Shown here one piece after another: positions 16,422-26,641 of a stretch of 64,000 nucleotides of DNA. Source of the DNA: G963667675 sp965249215. Lineage in GTDB: Bacteria > Chloroflexota > Dehalococcoidia > Lucifugimonadales > UBA3495. The stretch's first letter is position 1; every line of letters begins with the position of its first letter. The notes beneath the pieces were generated by a model. The model was not told the origin of the DNA, did no database searches, and worked only from the letters and a program-made list of their open reading frames with translations. Where the stretch lies: contig CBDFLN010000001.1 of NCBI GenBank assembly GCA_965249215.1, positions 434,001 to 498,000 on the forward strand, written 5' to 3'. The translations under genes and the position numbers were made by a program.

Positions 16422-17086
16422 ATGTCATCAAGACAGCCTAAGGTCAAGATATGCGGCGTCCGCACACCCGAGGACGCCCTCGTCGCCGCCCAAGCCGGGG
16501 CCGACTTTGTCGGCCTGGCCTTCGTGCCTGGACGCCGCCGTCGCGTGGACGTGGCCTCAGCCAAGAACATAGTCGTCGCTCTGAGGGCGGCCATGCCGCA
16601 CCCCCCCCAGGTCGTTGGACTGGTCGCCGACCAACCCCTGGACGAGGTCAACGAGACCATTCATTCCTGCGGTTTGGACGTAGCCCAGTTGTGCGGCCAA
16701 GAGTCCCTTGACTATTGCCGAAGCGTGGAAGCACAGGTCATCAAGGTGCTTCACGTTGAAGTCAACGCTGGGCAGACGGCGACTGACAGCCTTGGGGAAC
16801 GCGTCGGGCGTTATAGCAATGCCGGTCATCTGGTCACCCTGGACCGGTTTATGAAGGGAGTACCGGGAGGTACCGGCCAAGGTTTTGACTGGGATGTCGC
16901 CGCCCAGCTTTCCCGGCGGGGCCTTTCCTTTCTGCTGGCTGGAGGCCTGACTCCGGACAACGTCCCCCAAGCAATAGTCCAGGTTGACCCTTGGGGGGTG
17001 GACGTGTCCAGTGGCGTTGAGACCAACGGAGTCAAGGACCACGATAAGATTCGAGAGTTCATCGACAACGCGAGGAGAGGTCCGCA

Positions 17087-17090
<4 letters not shown>
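16422..17090 (+). CDS. trpF: Phosphoribosylanthranilate isomerase
   Basis: 222 aa TIM barrel performing the Amadori rearrangement of PRA to CdRP. KICGVRTPEDALVAAQAGAD carries the catalytic Cys; the catalytic Asp is expected in the LVTLDRF segment; LLAGGLTPDNV and GVDVSSGVE form the phosphate site. Its stop overlaps the start of trpB by 4 bases (ATGA). Confidence 0.94.
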
Positions 17091-18289
<1,199 letters not shown>

Positions 18290-18317
18290 ATTTAAATTGG
18301 ATCTGATCTCAGACTAA

Positions 18318-18346
18318 TTTAAAGAACCGTGGCCTGTTGATATAAT
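18318..18346 (+). promoter_or_regulatory. Candidate promoter of the SDR/aminotransferase genes
   Basis: TTTAAA (18318-18323), 17-base spacer, TATAAT (18341-18346). It lies in the trpB-SDR gap and suggests the SDR is not simply the end of the trp transcript. Confidence 0.5.
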
Positions 18347-18384
18347 GGGTCGCGGTTATCCCGAGACGCTTTGGAGGCAGGCCC

Positions 18385-19182
18385 TTGGACTTGGGTCTCC
18401 AGGACAAAGTCGCCATAGTCACCGGCGGCAGCGACGGCATAGGAAAAGCCGCTGCCCATAGCGTTGCCCAGGAAGGCGCCAAGGTCGTCATGGTTGCCCG
18501 GCGAGCCGACTTCCTGGACCAAGCGGCCCAGGAAATTCGGGCAGCCACCGAGGGTGTGGTGTTGCCCGTCCCCGGGGACGTCTCTGACCCTGCCGCGGCG
18601 GAGCGTGTGGTCCAAACCGCAGTGGACAATTTCGGCCGCGTGGACATCATGGTCAATAATGCCGGCGCTTCCAACGCCAAGGCCTTCGAGAGTGTCTCCG
18701 ACGACGACTGGCAGGGAGATTTCGACCTCAAAGTCTGGGCCGCCGTCCGTTTCATTCGCGCCGTTATTCCCCACATGCGCCAGGCCGGAGGAGGCCGCAT
18801 CATAAACGTAACCAACCTGGGTGGCCGCGCTCCAGGCCCCGCCTCCATGCCCACCTCCATTTCCCGGGCGGCTGGCATCGCCATCACCAAGGGCCTCTCC
18901 AAAGACTTGGCCAAGGACAACATCCTGGTCTCCACCGTATGCATCGGGGTCATAAAGAGCGGCCAGACCCAGCGCTTTTACGACAGCAGAAGGGAAGCAG
19001 ACCCCGGCCTGACCATGGACGGTTACTGGACCGAGATCGCCCAACGCCTGAATATCCCCCTGGGGCGGGTGGGCGAAGCCAAAGAAGCCGGGGATGTAAT
19101 AACCTTCCTGGCCTCTCAGCGGGCCAGCTATCTCACCGGCATAGCCGTGAACATCGACGGCGGCACTTCGGCGGTGGTATAG
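18385..19182 (+). CDS. SDR-family protein lacking the usual catalytic Tyr/Lys
   Basis: 265 aa classical-SDR fold. The cofactor motif is VTGGSDGIGKA, and DIMVNNAGASN is the NNAG motif. Where SDRs carry YxxxK the sequence reads TSISRAAG, so Tyr is replaced by Thr and Lys by Arg. The C-terminus (FLASQRASYLTGIAVNIDGG) is typical. Start is a TTG at 18385 with GGAGG 7 bases upstream. The protein may use a different mechanism or act as a binding protein; related SDRs with this substitution exist as uncharacterised oxidoreductases. The class V aminotransferase gene follows after 63 bp. Confidence 0.85.
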   Translation: MDLGLQDKVAIVTGGSDGIGKAAAHSVAQEGAKVVMVARRADFLDQAAQEIRAATEGVVLPVPGDVSDPAAAERVVQTAVDNFGRVDIMVNNAGASNAKAFESVSDDDWQGDFDLKVWAAVRFIRAVIPHMRQAGGGRIINVTNLGGRAPGPASMPTSISRAAGIAITKGLSKDLAKDNILVSTVCIGVIKSGQTQRFYDSRREADPGLTMDGYWTEIAQRLNIPLGRVGEAKEAGDVITFLASQRASYLTGIAVNIDGGTSAVV

Positions 19183-19245
19183 GCCTACGCCATCCGCAGC
19201 GCCGCAGGACAGTGACAACAGCCATCTTCAGAATAACGGTGACCA

Positions 19246-20445
19246 ATGGTTGACTCTCAACTAGATGGGCTGCACATGCCCCAGCGGACTCTTTTGGGAC
19301 CCGGCCCCAGTTCCGTCCACTCCCGGGTCCTTCGCGCCATGACCGAGCCGGTAATCGGTTTCCTCGACCCGGCCTTCCTTCAGGTTACGGACGAAGTATG
19401 TAGCATGCTCCGGCAGGTCTACCATACTGGGAACCCCACGACCTTTCCCGTGTCCGCCACGGGCACCGGCGCAATGGAGACCGCTTGCGTCAACGTCCTG
19501 GAGCCGGGAGATACTGCGATTGTTTGCCGCAACGGTTTCTTTGGCAACCGCTTCGCCGAAATCGCCGGGCGCTGCGGAGCCGACGTTTACACTGTTGACA
19601 GCCCATGGGGCAGTCCCGTGGACCCTGCAGCCTTGGAGCAGGAACTCAAGAAACACTCCAGGGTCAAGGCTGTGGGTTTGGTCGCCGGCGAGACCTCTAC
19701 AGGCGTCCTGACGCTGCTTCCCGACATCGTCGACTTGGTCCACCGCCACGATGCCCTGGTTATCGTGGACGCCGTCACCTCCCTTGGCGGCCATGACATG
19801 CGCATGGATGATTGGGGCATCGACGTGTGTTACAGCGGCAGCCAGAAGTGCCTTGGGGCGCCTCCCGGACTTGCTCCCATTAGCGTAGGCCCCAGGGCCT
19901 TGGAGGCCATAAACAACCGGTCATCCAAAGTGTCGAGCTTCTACTTCAGCTTGGCTGAGTTGGACAACTACTGGTCCGAACAGCGGGTCTATCACCACAC
20001 CGCCCCCATATCCATGATCTACGCTCTGCGGGAGGCTCTCCGTATGATGGCCGAAGAGGGCCTGCAGAACCGCATCGACCGCCACGCCAAGGTGGCAGCT
20101 GCCCTCCGGGCTGGCCTGGACGCTCTTGGAATACAAATCCTGGCGGAACCCAAGCACCGGCTTGCCCCCCTGACCGCGGCCCTGATTCCGGACGGCATAG
20201 ACGATGTAGTGGTCAGGCGAAGACTGTTGGAAGCCTACAACATCGAGATCGGTGGCGGATTGGGAGACTTGAGAGGCAAGGTCTGGCGCATAGGTTTGAT
20301 GGGAGAATCGGCCCGGGAAGCCAATGTCTTCGCCCTGCTGTCGGCGTTGGAGACCATTCTCCCCAGCCTCGGCTACGAAGTGGCCTCCGGCGCCAGCCTG
20401 GCGGCCGCCCAAAGGGCCCTCACCACCCACGCCGCCTCTCCCTGA
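19246..20445 (+). CDS. Class V aminotransferase (serine/alanine-glyoxylate type)
   Basis: 399 aa PLP enzyme. LLGPGPSSVHSRVLRAM near the start is the hallmark of the alanine-glyoxylate/serine-pyruvate aminotransferase branch; ATGTGAMETA contacts the cofactor, VDAVTSLGG contains the PLP-ring Asp, and the Schiff-base lysine is in SGSQKCLGAPPGLAP. WRIGLMGESAREANV near the end binds substrate carboxylate. Likely transaminates glyoxylate, serine or a purine-derived amine. The GlcDEF-like glycolate oxidase genes 3-8 kb away could supply glyoxylate (inference). Confidence 0.87.
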   Translation: MVDSQLDGLHMPQRTLLGPGPSSVHSRVLRAMTEPVIGFLDPAFLQVTDEVCSMLRQVYHTGNPTTFPVSATGTGAMETACVNVLEPGDTAIVCRNGFFGNRFAEIAGRCGADVYTVDSPWGSPVDPAALEQELKKHSRVKAVGLVAGETSTGVLTLLPDIVDLVHRHDALVIVDAVTSLGGHDMRMDDWGIDVCYSGSQKCLGAPPGLAPISVGPRALEAINNRSSKVSSFYFSLAELDNYWSEQRVYHHTAPISMIYALREALRMMAEEGLQNRIDRHAKVAAALRAGLDALGIQILAEPKHRLAPLTAALIPDGIDDVVVRRRLLEAYNIEIGGGLGDLRGKVWRIGLMGESAREANVFALLSALETILPSLGYEVASGASLAAAQRALTTHAASP

Positions 20446-20517
20446 ATTCGCCCCCTTCTCATCCCACAACCCCATACGGTGATAGGTATCCCTTCAGGGG
20501 ACACCACACCTACTGTA

Positions 20518-21338
20518 ATGAAAGGCAAGCCAGTGTGGGCCAAGCATATATTCTCATCGATGTTCCTGCTTACGGCCCTGGTGGCCGCGGTTGCCCTCCT
20601 TGCTTGCACCAACAATGGTGCAGAAGTCGCCACCTCGGTGGCGCCCGCGCCGACAGTCGATCCCACGTCCACGGTCGAGCCCACGTCCACGGTCGAGCCC
20701 ACGCCGACAGTCGAGCCCACGCCCACGGTCGTACCCACGCCCACGGTCGTACCCACGCCCACGGTCGTACCCACGCCCACGGTCGTACCCACGCCCACGG
20801 TCGTACCCACGCCCACGGTCGTACCCACGCCCACGGTCGTACCCACGCCCACGGTCGTACCCACGCCCACGGTCGTACCCACGCCCACGGTCGTACCCAC
20901 GCCCACAGTCATACCCACGCCCACGGCCGAGCCCCCGCCCACAGTCGCACCCACGCCCATAGTCGTACCCACGCCGGAAGTTAATGTTGTGGAGCCCGGT
21001 TCTGACAAGCCACCAATCACCTTCAGCGACCTAAACTGGATTAGCGCCCTGTTGCAGAACCGAATCGCCCAATACATAGTTGAGCACGGCTATGGTTACC
21101 CGACGGACGTAAGGTTCGGAGCTACCCTGCCCCTGTTCGAGGGTCTCCAGCGCGGTGACACCGACGTCACCATGGAGATATGGCTGCCCAACCAGGATGA
21201 GGCCTGGGACAAAGCCCGCAGTGAAGGCGCGGTCCTGTCCGTGGGCCGGAGCCTGGGTTCCGACTGGCAATCCTCCTTTGTGATTCCGGCCTACCTGCAG
21301 GAAGAATATCCAGAGTTGGACAGCGTCGAAGACCTTAA
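20518..21338 (+). pseudogene. Betaine-type ABC substrate-binding lipoprotein, N-terminal part (split by IS)
   Basis: Signal peptide and lipobox (VALLAC, Cys30 counted from the ATG at 20518) are followed by a long Thr-Pro-Val repeat linker and then an OpuAC/ProX-type domain (ITFSDLNWISALLQNRIAQYI, GDTDVTMEIWLPNQ). The gene is interrupted at codon DLK in SVEDL by the IS1380-family element; removing the element and one copy of TTAA restores an open frame into 23059-23663 (VEDLKDPQFKDLF). The intact protein would have bound glycine betaine, choline or a similar osmolyte outside the membrane. No permease or ATPase gene is adjacent. Confidence 0.88.
20725..20904 (+). repeat. Ten tandem 18-bp units coding (TVVPTP)n
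   Basis: Ten copies of an 18-base unit (ACGGTCGTACCCACGCCC) at exact 18-base spacing from 20725, flanked by diverged copies on both sides. It encodes the linker of the binding lipoprotein and is prone to slippage. Its reverse strand is open but this is a composition shadow. Confidence 0.9.
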
Positions 21339-23058
21339 CCCGAATCCACCGAAGGACACCGATGGACGGCGTGAGGAAAGCGGAAGGGGGATGAGGGAGC
21401 TACAGGGGAAATAGCCTGGGTTCCATTTGGGGTAGGGAGGTCGGCGGACGGTCTTCATCGCCGCACAGGGGCCCCTATGGGCGTCTGCAGGAGCTGCGAT
21501 GCGCGGGATGGCGAGAGAATACGCAACAGGGAACTCTCTCGGACCGGGCTGGCGCGAGTCTGCGGGGATCTTCGGTTGTCCGGTGGGTGGGTCGGTCGCC
21601 GACGGTGCCGTCAGGCCGGGAGTGGAATGGCTCGCAGCCGGGCCAAGGCGCGGCTGAACTTCTCAGCCCAAGGCCAGCGATCCGGAAGATGCAGGGTCAA
21701 CCGGCGTGCCGAGCGGGTGAGCCGTCCGGCCAGGGAGAAGAACCGCCGCCGGAGGGTCTTGGTGGTGGCTATCCGCTCTCCCAGACCGATCCGCGCGGTC
21801 CAGCGGGCCAGGTTGTGGGCCATCGTCTGGACGGCCAGCCAGGCGCCGTTGGCGGCGAAGCGGCCCGAGGGGAGATGGTTCAGCCCGACGCCGTACTTGA
21901 GGTCGCGTATGGCATTCTCGATCTCGGCGTGGCGGCGATGGTCAGCCTCCAGTTCGAGCAACTCCCCGTCCCGGTCGGTGATGAACCCGTGATAGCTGTA
22001 TTTGGCGAAGAGGGCCAACTGGGAACCGGGCGTGGGCTTCACACGCCGGACGATGAGCCGCACCGGCGCGGCGTCAGGTTCACTCTGGAAGGGAGTGCAG
22101 GTGGTCTCGGCCACATCGGCGGCGCCGTCCATCCAGTAGGGAATGGGAGTCCAGGCATCCTCGGGTATCGTCTCGATGAGATTGCGCAGGCTCTTGTGCT
22201 GGCGGATGGTGATGGAGAAGCGGACATCCATCTTGCGGCAGACGGATACCACGCCATGAGTGTAGAACCCGCTGTCGGCCCGTAGCGTGAGTCGTCCGTT
22301 GGCCCCGGCGTAGCGTACCCGCCCCACCGTCTCCCGCAGAAAGTGGGCGGCGCCCCGGGCGGTGTTGGCGCGGCCCTCGCGCAGCCGGGACATCAGCACG
22401 TCGCCGGTGCCGGCGGCGACGGCCAACAGCGGGTGATAGCCCCGCTTGCCGGTATAGCCGTGGTGGCGTGCGCCCTCCTTGGCCAGTCCGTAGGTCTCGC
22501 AGATGGTGGAGTCCAGGTCAATGGTCAGGGGCCCGTCGCCGGGTCCCGCCCCGGCCTGCCAAGCCCGGGCCAGCAACTCGCGGCTCACCCGGTCGAGTTG
22601 ACGGACGTGGCCCCACCGGAAGCTGCGCAGGAAGGTGCCCAGGGTGGATGGCGCCTTGACCGTGCCGCCCAGGGTGCAGGCCGTCCCCCCGGTGCGCAAC
22701 ACATCGGCGTCGTCAATGCAGTCGCCCCCAGCCAGCGCAGACGCCACCAGCGTCATCATCTTGTCGCTCGTGTTCGCCCGCCCCGGGGCATCGCCCAGGT
22801 CGAGGCGCTGCCGGACGAGTTCGGGCAGGCCGAGGTGCCGCGCCAGGGTGGCCGGAAGGAGCAGCCCGGCATTGGCCACCAAGCGGCGGTCGTCGAAGGT
22901 GATTTGGATCCGGTCGGGGTGGTTGCGTGGCAGCATCTATTGGGTGCTCCTTTTCCGGGGTCGGTTTTTTGCTACAAAACCATTATCCCAGAAGCACAGG
23001 AGCACCTTCTTGCCGCTTCAGGACGCTAACCCGACGCCCTCCTTCGGTGGATTCGGGC
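21339..23058 (-). mobile_element. IS1380-family insertion sequence, copy 1
   Basis: A 1,720-bp element with 18-bp perfect terminal inverted repeats (CCCGAATCCACCGAAGGA, 21339-21356 and 23040-23057). TTAA flanks it on both sides (21335-21338 and 23059-23062). The same 4-bp rule fits copy 2 at 55900-57619 (TAAG). The copies differ at one visible base in the 270-bp non-coding left part. It splits the binding-protein gene. The outer 270 bp on the left hold no recognisable gene. Confidence 0.93.
21611..22936 (-). CDS. IS1380-family DDE transposase (copy 1)
   Basis: 441 aa. DDE residues are visible in TIDLDSTICETYGL (first Asp), LTLRADSGFYTHG (second Asp) and HAEIENAIRDLKYG (Glu), with the YGVGLNHLPSG segment typical of IS1380 transposases. 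Full length and identical in sequence to the copy at 56172-57497, so probably active or recently active. The start is 100 bases from the right end of the element. Confidence 0.93.
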   Translation of the reverse strand: MLPRNHPDRIQITFDDRRLVANAGLLLPATLARHLGLPELVRQRLDLGDAPGRANTSDKMMTLVASALAGGDCIDDADVLRTGGTACTLGGTVKAPSTLGTFLRSFRWGHVRQLDRVSRELLARAWQAGAGPGDGPLTIDLDSTICETYGLAKEGARHHGYTGKRGYHPLLAVAAGTGDVLMSRLREGRANTARGAAHFLRETVGRVRYAGANGRLTLRADSGFYTHGVVSVCRKMDVRFSITIRQHKSLRNLIETIPEDAWTPIPYWMDGAADVAETTCTPFQSEPDAAPVRLIVRRVKPTPGSQLALFAKYSYHGFITDRDGELLELEADHRRHAEIENAIRDLKYGVGLNHLPSGRFAANGAWLAVQTMAHNLARWTARIGLGERIATTKTLRRRFFSLAGRLTRSARRLTLHLPDRWPWAEKFSRALARLRAIPLPA

Positions 23059-23663
23059 TTAAGGACCCGCAGTTCAAAGACCTGTTCAAGACCGCGGAGA
23101 GCCGCGGCAAGGCCCGCCTCGTGTCCTGCGCAATCGGCTGGCCTTGCGAGGAAGTCAACGCTGCCCAGATCGAAGGATACGGTCTGACAGACCACATTCA
23201 CATCGTCAACCCCGGAGACGGGGCCGCGCTGAACGCGGACCTGTACGGCGCCTACGAACGCCGAGAGCCTTGGCTAGGCTACCAGTGGGGGACCAACTAC
23301 CCGGCCCTCAGGCTGGACCTGGTCCGGCTGGAAGAACCGCCCTACAGCGACGAGTGCTGGTTCACTACCAAGGCCTGCGCCTATGAGGACGCCAACATCA
23401 TCATCGCCGTTAATTCCAACTTGCCGCGTTCAGCGCCAGACGTGGTGGCCATGCTGCGTAAGTGGGACTTCAACATCGACATTTACAAGGCTGCCGTCCG
23501 GTGGCAGTATGAGACCCAGGTATTTGGGCTAACTGCCACGGCCCTTTGGTGGCTCCAGAGCAACTCGGACATTTGGAGCGCTTGGGTCACGGCCGAAGCG
23601 GCAGAAAACATCCAAGCCGCTCTGGATGCCGGCGAGGAGGCCGCAGGCTGGCCCGCATATTGA
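23059..23663 (+). pseudogene. Betaine-type ABC substrate-binding lipoprotein, C-terminal part
   Basis: Continuation of the gene broken at 21338. It has no start of its own; the frame enters from the transposon end (KDPQFKDLFKTAESRGKARLV). It carries the second lobe with an aromatic-rich ligand pocket (WLGYQWGTNYPALRL, SDECWFTTKACAYED, LWWLQSNSDIWSAWV), typical of OpuAC/ProX proteins that cage a quaternary amine. Ends at a natural TGA. The lesion looks recent because no other disabling change is visible. Confidence 0.88.
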
Positions 23664-23771
23664 TGAATTTGGCCGGTTTCGTTCGAAGAGGCGGTTAGGC
23701 GGTTCCTCTGCGCTTCGAGGCCCATAGATCAGACTTCTAACGCAATAGGGACCGGCATCCCTTCTAGTCGC

Positions 23772-25181
23772 TCAGGCGCCATCCTCCGCGCTATACGCTT
23801 CATCCAACACGTCCACCACGTGCACTACCCTGGCCGGCTTCCCCATCGAACGCAGACCCTGTTCGATTTGCATCATGCACCCTGGGTTGGCCGTAACCAC
23901 CTGCTCCGCCCCGGTGGCCGCAATGTAACCCATCTTGCGGTCGAGGATTCTGCCCGCCAGGTCCTTTTGCAGCACCGCATACAGGCCCGCCGCTCCACAG
24001 CACATTGCCGCTTCCTCCATCTCCACCAACTCCAGCCCTGGAATACAGCGCAGCACTTCCCTCGGCGCCGCGGTCACCCGCTGGGCGTGGGCCAGATGGC
24101 ACGGGTCCTGGTAGGTCACCTTGCGGGTGATCGCCGCCTTGGGCGGCTCCAACGGCAGCGACACCAAGAACTCCGTTATGTCCACGCTCAACTCGCTGAA
24201 ACGCTGGGCTTTCTCCAGGTACTCAGGGTCGTCGGCCAGCAGTTGGTCGTACTCCTTCATGGCCGACCCGCAACCCGCCGAAGCCGTCACTATGCGCTCT
24301 ACACCCGCGTCGAGAAACACGTCGATGTTGCGGCGGGCCATGCTCCGTCCGTACTCCAAGTCCCCGCCGTGGATGTTCAGCGCGCCGCAGCACCCCTGCC
24401 CTTGGGGCACTACTACGTCGCAACCGTTCCGCGTCAGCACCCGCACCGCCGCTTCCATGGTGCCGCCTTGCAGCAGTGGCATAACGCAACCGGACAGCAA
24501 GCCCACGGTCAACTTATTTTCCGAGCCGTCAGGTCGCTCTCGGCCCTTGTAGACCCGGCTGGTGGGACCGAAAGCTGAACCGCGAATCTCCGGCAACTGC
24601 GCCTCCAAGTCAGCCACGGGACCTGGCAACAGCCGTAATCCCCGGGAGCCGCGCACCAACTTCTGTAACCTGGAACGCTGGTAGGCCCTCACCAACCGAG
24701 CCCCCAGGCGTAGCCGACCCAGGTTAGGGAGCCCTGACCGCAGGAACCACCGGCTGGCCCTGCTGTTGCCCGACACTTCACTTACCCGCGCCAGCATCTG
24801 GTAACGGGTCTTCTCCATCATCCGGCCGTATGGTACGCCGGAAGGGCACACCGCCTCGCAGGCTCGGCACTGCAGGCAGGCGTCCCAGTGAGATGCCACT
24901 CGCGGGGTAATCTCCAGCCGCTCCTCGTTCACGGCCTTCATCAACGCTATCCGGCCCCGGGGCGACTCGGTTTCCAGCCCGGTCACGGCATATGTGGGAC
25001 AAGAGCTTAGACACAGCCCGCAGTGGACGCAGCGGTACATGTCTTCCTCCGCCGGCGCATCTCCGCCCGTGAACCCTCCCTGCGGCGACGAGATCAGGTC
25101 AGGACCTAGGCCAGGGTCATTAATAGAGGGAGCAGCCGTGCCTGCCCCGTCCGCCTGTTCAACGGGGTCTGTTTCCGGCAC
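23772..25181 (-). CDS. glcF: (Fe-S)-binding glycolate/lactate oxidase subunit, GlcF-like
   Basis: 469 aa from a GTG that overlaps the stop of the upstream gene (TAGTG at 25183-25179); a longer open frame upstream only shadows that gene. Two [4Fe-4S] motifs are visible, CVHCGLCLSSCPTY and CLQCRACEAVCPSG, and the C-terminal half has two CCG-type domains (GQGCCGALNIHGG, MEEAAMCCGAAGLY). GlcF passes electrons from the flavin subunits to the membrane quinone pool. The first 45 residues are a low-complexity extension. Confidence 0.88.
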   Translation of the reverse strand: MPETDPVEQADGAGTAAPSINDPGLGPDLISSPQGGFTGGDAPAEEDMYRCVHCGLCLSSCPTYAVTGLETESPRGRIALMKAVNEERLEITPRVASHWDACLQCRACEAVCPSGVPYGRMMEKTRYQMLARVSEVSGNSRASRWFLRSGLPNLGRLRLGARLVRAYQRSRLQKLVRGSRGLRLLPGPVADLEAQLPEIRGSAFGPTSRVYKGRERPDGSENKLTVGLLSGCVMPLLQGGTMEAAVRVLTRNGCDVVVPQGQGCCGALNIHGGDLEYGRSMARRNIDVFLDAGVERIVTASAGCGSAMKEYDQLLADDPEYLEKAQRFSELSVDITEFLVSLPLEPPKAAITRKVTYQDPCHLAHAQRVTAAPREVLRCIPGLELVEMEEAAMCCGAAGLYAVLQKDLAGRILDRKMGYIAATGAEQVVTANPGCMMQIEQGLRSMGKPARVVHVVDVLDEAYSAEDGA

Positions 25182-26545
25182 TAAATCCCCCCCACGAAAC
25201 GGCCCGGGTTCAGAATCCCCGAGGGGTCGAACTTTCTCTTGAGCCGCCGCATTATCTCTATCGCCTCCGGTTGCCCGCCCCACACGTCTATCTGCTTCTT
25301 TATGGAAGAGGGGCAGTGCTCGACTACTGCGTGTCCTCCGGCCTCCCTGGCGACCCTTCTGGTGCGCAGCAGTGTCTCCAGTATCAGGGCGTCGTCGACC
25401 CATTCCTTTACCGGTCCGGCCCACCAAAAGAGCCGCACAAGACCGTAACCCGGGTCTGCAACCACCCCGGGAGCCATGCCATGCGAACTGTTTTCGAGGC
25501 ACTGGGCTGCCACCGCCGCTACCGCCGAGGGAGGCGCAGCCACCCTCATGCTCAGATACGGCTCCGTCTCGCCACTCCAACCCAGATTGGTCAGGTCTGT
25601 CAGCAACGATTGACTTTCGTCTGCTTGGAGAACGGCTACGTCGCAAGCCCCTGATTCCCCTAGTGACCGCGCCGTCTCGTCCGTTCTGCGAGTTACCCCT
25701 CGCGTTCCCCCGGCAATGAATGCAACCAGCAACGCGCCGCCGGCCCCTGCTTGGTCCAGCATCTCTCTGCCCTGTTCCAGTTGTAGTCTATGCACCCCCT
25801 GTCCGTCCAAGACCTGGACTCCGTTGGGCGCGAATGACCTCCCCGCTAGACTCCCCCCGGCTCTGATGCCTTCCGTCAAGCTTGAGAAACTCGCCAGCAC
25901 TGTCGTCATTTCGGCGGGAACGGGCGAAAGTTTGAACGTTGCTTCGACTATGATCCCCAGCGTCCCCAGTGAACCGGCATACAGCTTGTTCAGGTCATAG
26001 CCAGTAACGTTCTTGACCACCTTGCCTCCGGCCTTGGTCTCCACGCCGTCCCCACCGACAACACTGATCCCGATGAGCCAGTCTCTCGGTTGCCCGTAAG
26101 AAGACCTCAGGGGGCCGGTGGCATTGGCCGCCAGGATGCCCCCGACAGTGGAGATCTCGGCCAGCGGGGCCTCCACTGGCAAAAACTCCCCCCCCGGGGC
26201 CAGCTCCTGCTGCAAATGCCTGAGAGGGATTCCGGCTTCTACCGTAACCGTCAGGTCGGCGGGCTGGTAGTCCAGAATTCTGTCCAGGCAACTCAGGTCC
26301 AAGGCCAACCCCACCTCGGCGGGAACGTTTCCCAGGGCCAGTTGCGTGCCCCCGCCCCTTGGGAACACCGAGACCCCTTGGGCCGCGGCCCAACGGATTA
26401 CCTCCGCCGTGCTTTCCCGGGTGGAAACCAGGGCCGCAGATTGGGGTGTCACCCCGTCCACGGCGTAGCCTTCCAGCCCTGGGGGCGGTACTACGGACCC
26501 CGGAGGCAACAAATCAGCTAGCTGTAAGGGCAGCGACAGTGTCAA
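25181..26545 (-). CDS. glcE: FAD-binding glycolate oxidase subunit, GlcE-like
   Basis: 454 aa. PCMH-type FAD domain: VFPRGGGTQLALGNVP, VEAGIPLRHLQQEL, AEISTVGGILAANATGPLRSSYG and KVVKNVTGYDLNKLYAGSLGTLG. It is longer than enteric GlcE (about 350 aa). C-terminal residues include VVEHCPSSIKKQIDVWG. Lies between GlcD and GlcF genes in the same direction, its stop overlapping the GlcF start. Together they would oxidise glycolate or a related 2-hydroxy acid. Confidence 0.86.
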   Translation of the reverse strand: MTLSLPLQLADLLPPGSVVPPPGLEGYAVDGVTPQSAALVSTRESTAEVIRWAAAQGVSVFPRGGGTQLALGNVPAEVGLALDLSCLDRILDYQPADLTVTVEAGIPLRHLQQELAPGGEFLPVEAPLAEISTVGGILAANATGPLRSSYGQPRDWLIGISVVGGDGVETKAGGKVVKNVTGYDLNKLYAGSLGTLGIIVEATFKLSPVPAEMTTVLASFSSLTEGIRAGGSLAGRSFAPNGVQVLDGQGVHRLQLEQGREMLDQAGAGGALLVAFIAGGTRGVTRRTDETARSLGESGACDVAVLQADESQSLLTDLTNLGWSGETEPYLSMRVAAPPSAVAAVAAQCLENSSHGMAPGVVADPGYGLVRLFWWAGPVKEWVDDALILETLLRTRRVAREAGGHAVVEHCPSSIKKQIDVWGGQPEAIEIMRRLKRKFDPSGILNPGRFVGGI

Positions 26546-26641
26546 TGACCGTCCATGGTGAACTTTCGGTTGTTCTTCCGACCCGTGGGGTAATTGCCCG
26601 ACCGAATCAACCGTCGAGGAAATATATCAACGAACAAATCC

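Noticed and set aside
20373..21077. Minus-strand frame with many VGVGTT repeats
   Set aside because: Reverse reading of the 18-bp linker repeats of the lipoprotein gene; simple composition only.
21477..23029. Plus-strand frames over the IS1380 copies (also 56038-57590)
   Set aside because: Shadows opposite the transposase; no start context or domain.
25182..25646. Extended N-terminus of the GlcF-like protein
   Set aside because: Overlaps the GlcE-like gene in another frame, is Arg/Gly-rich and has no similarity; the GTG at 25181 explains the data better.
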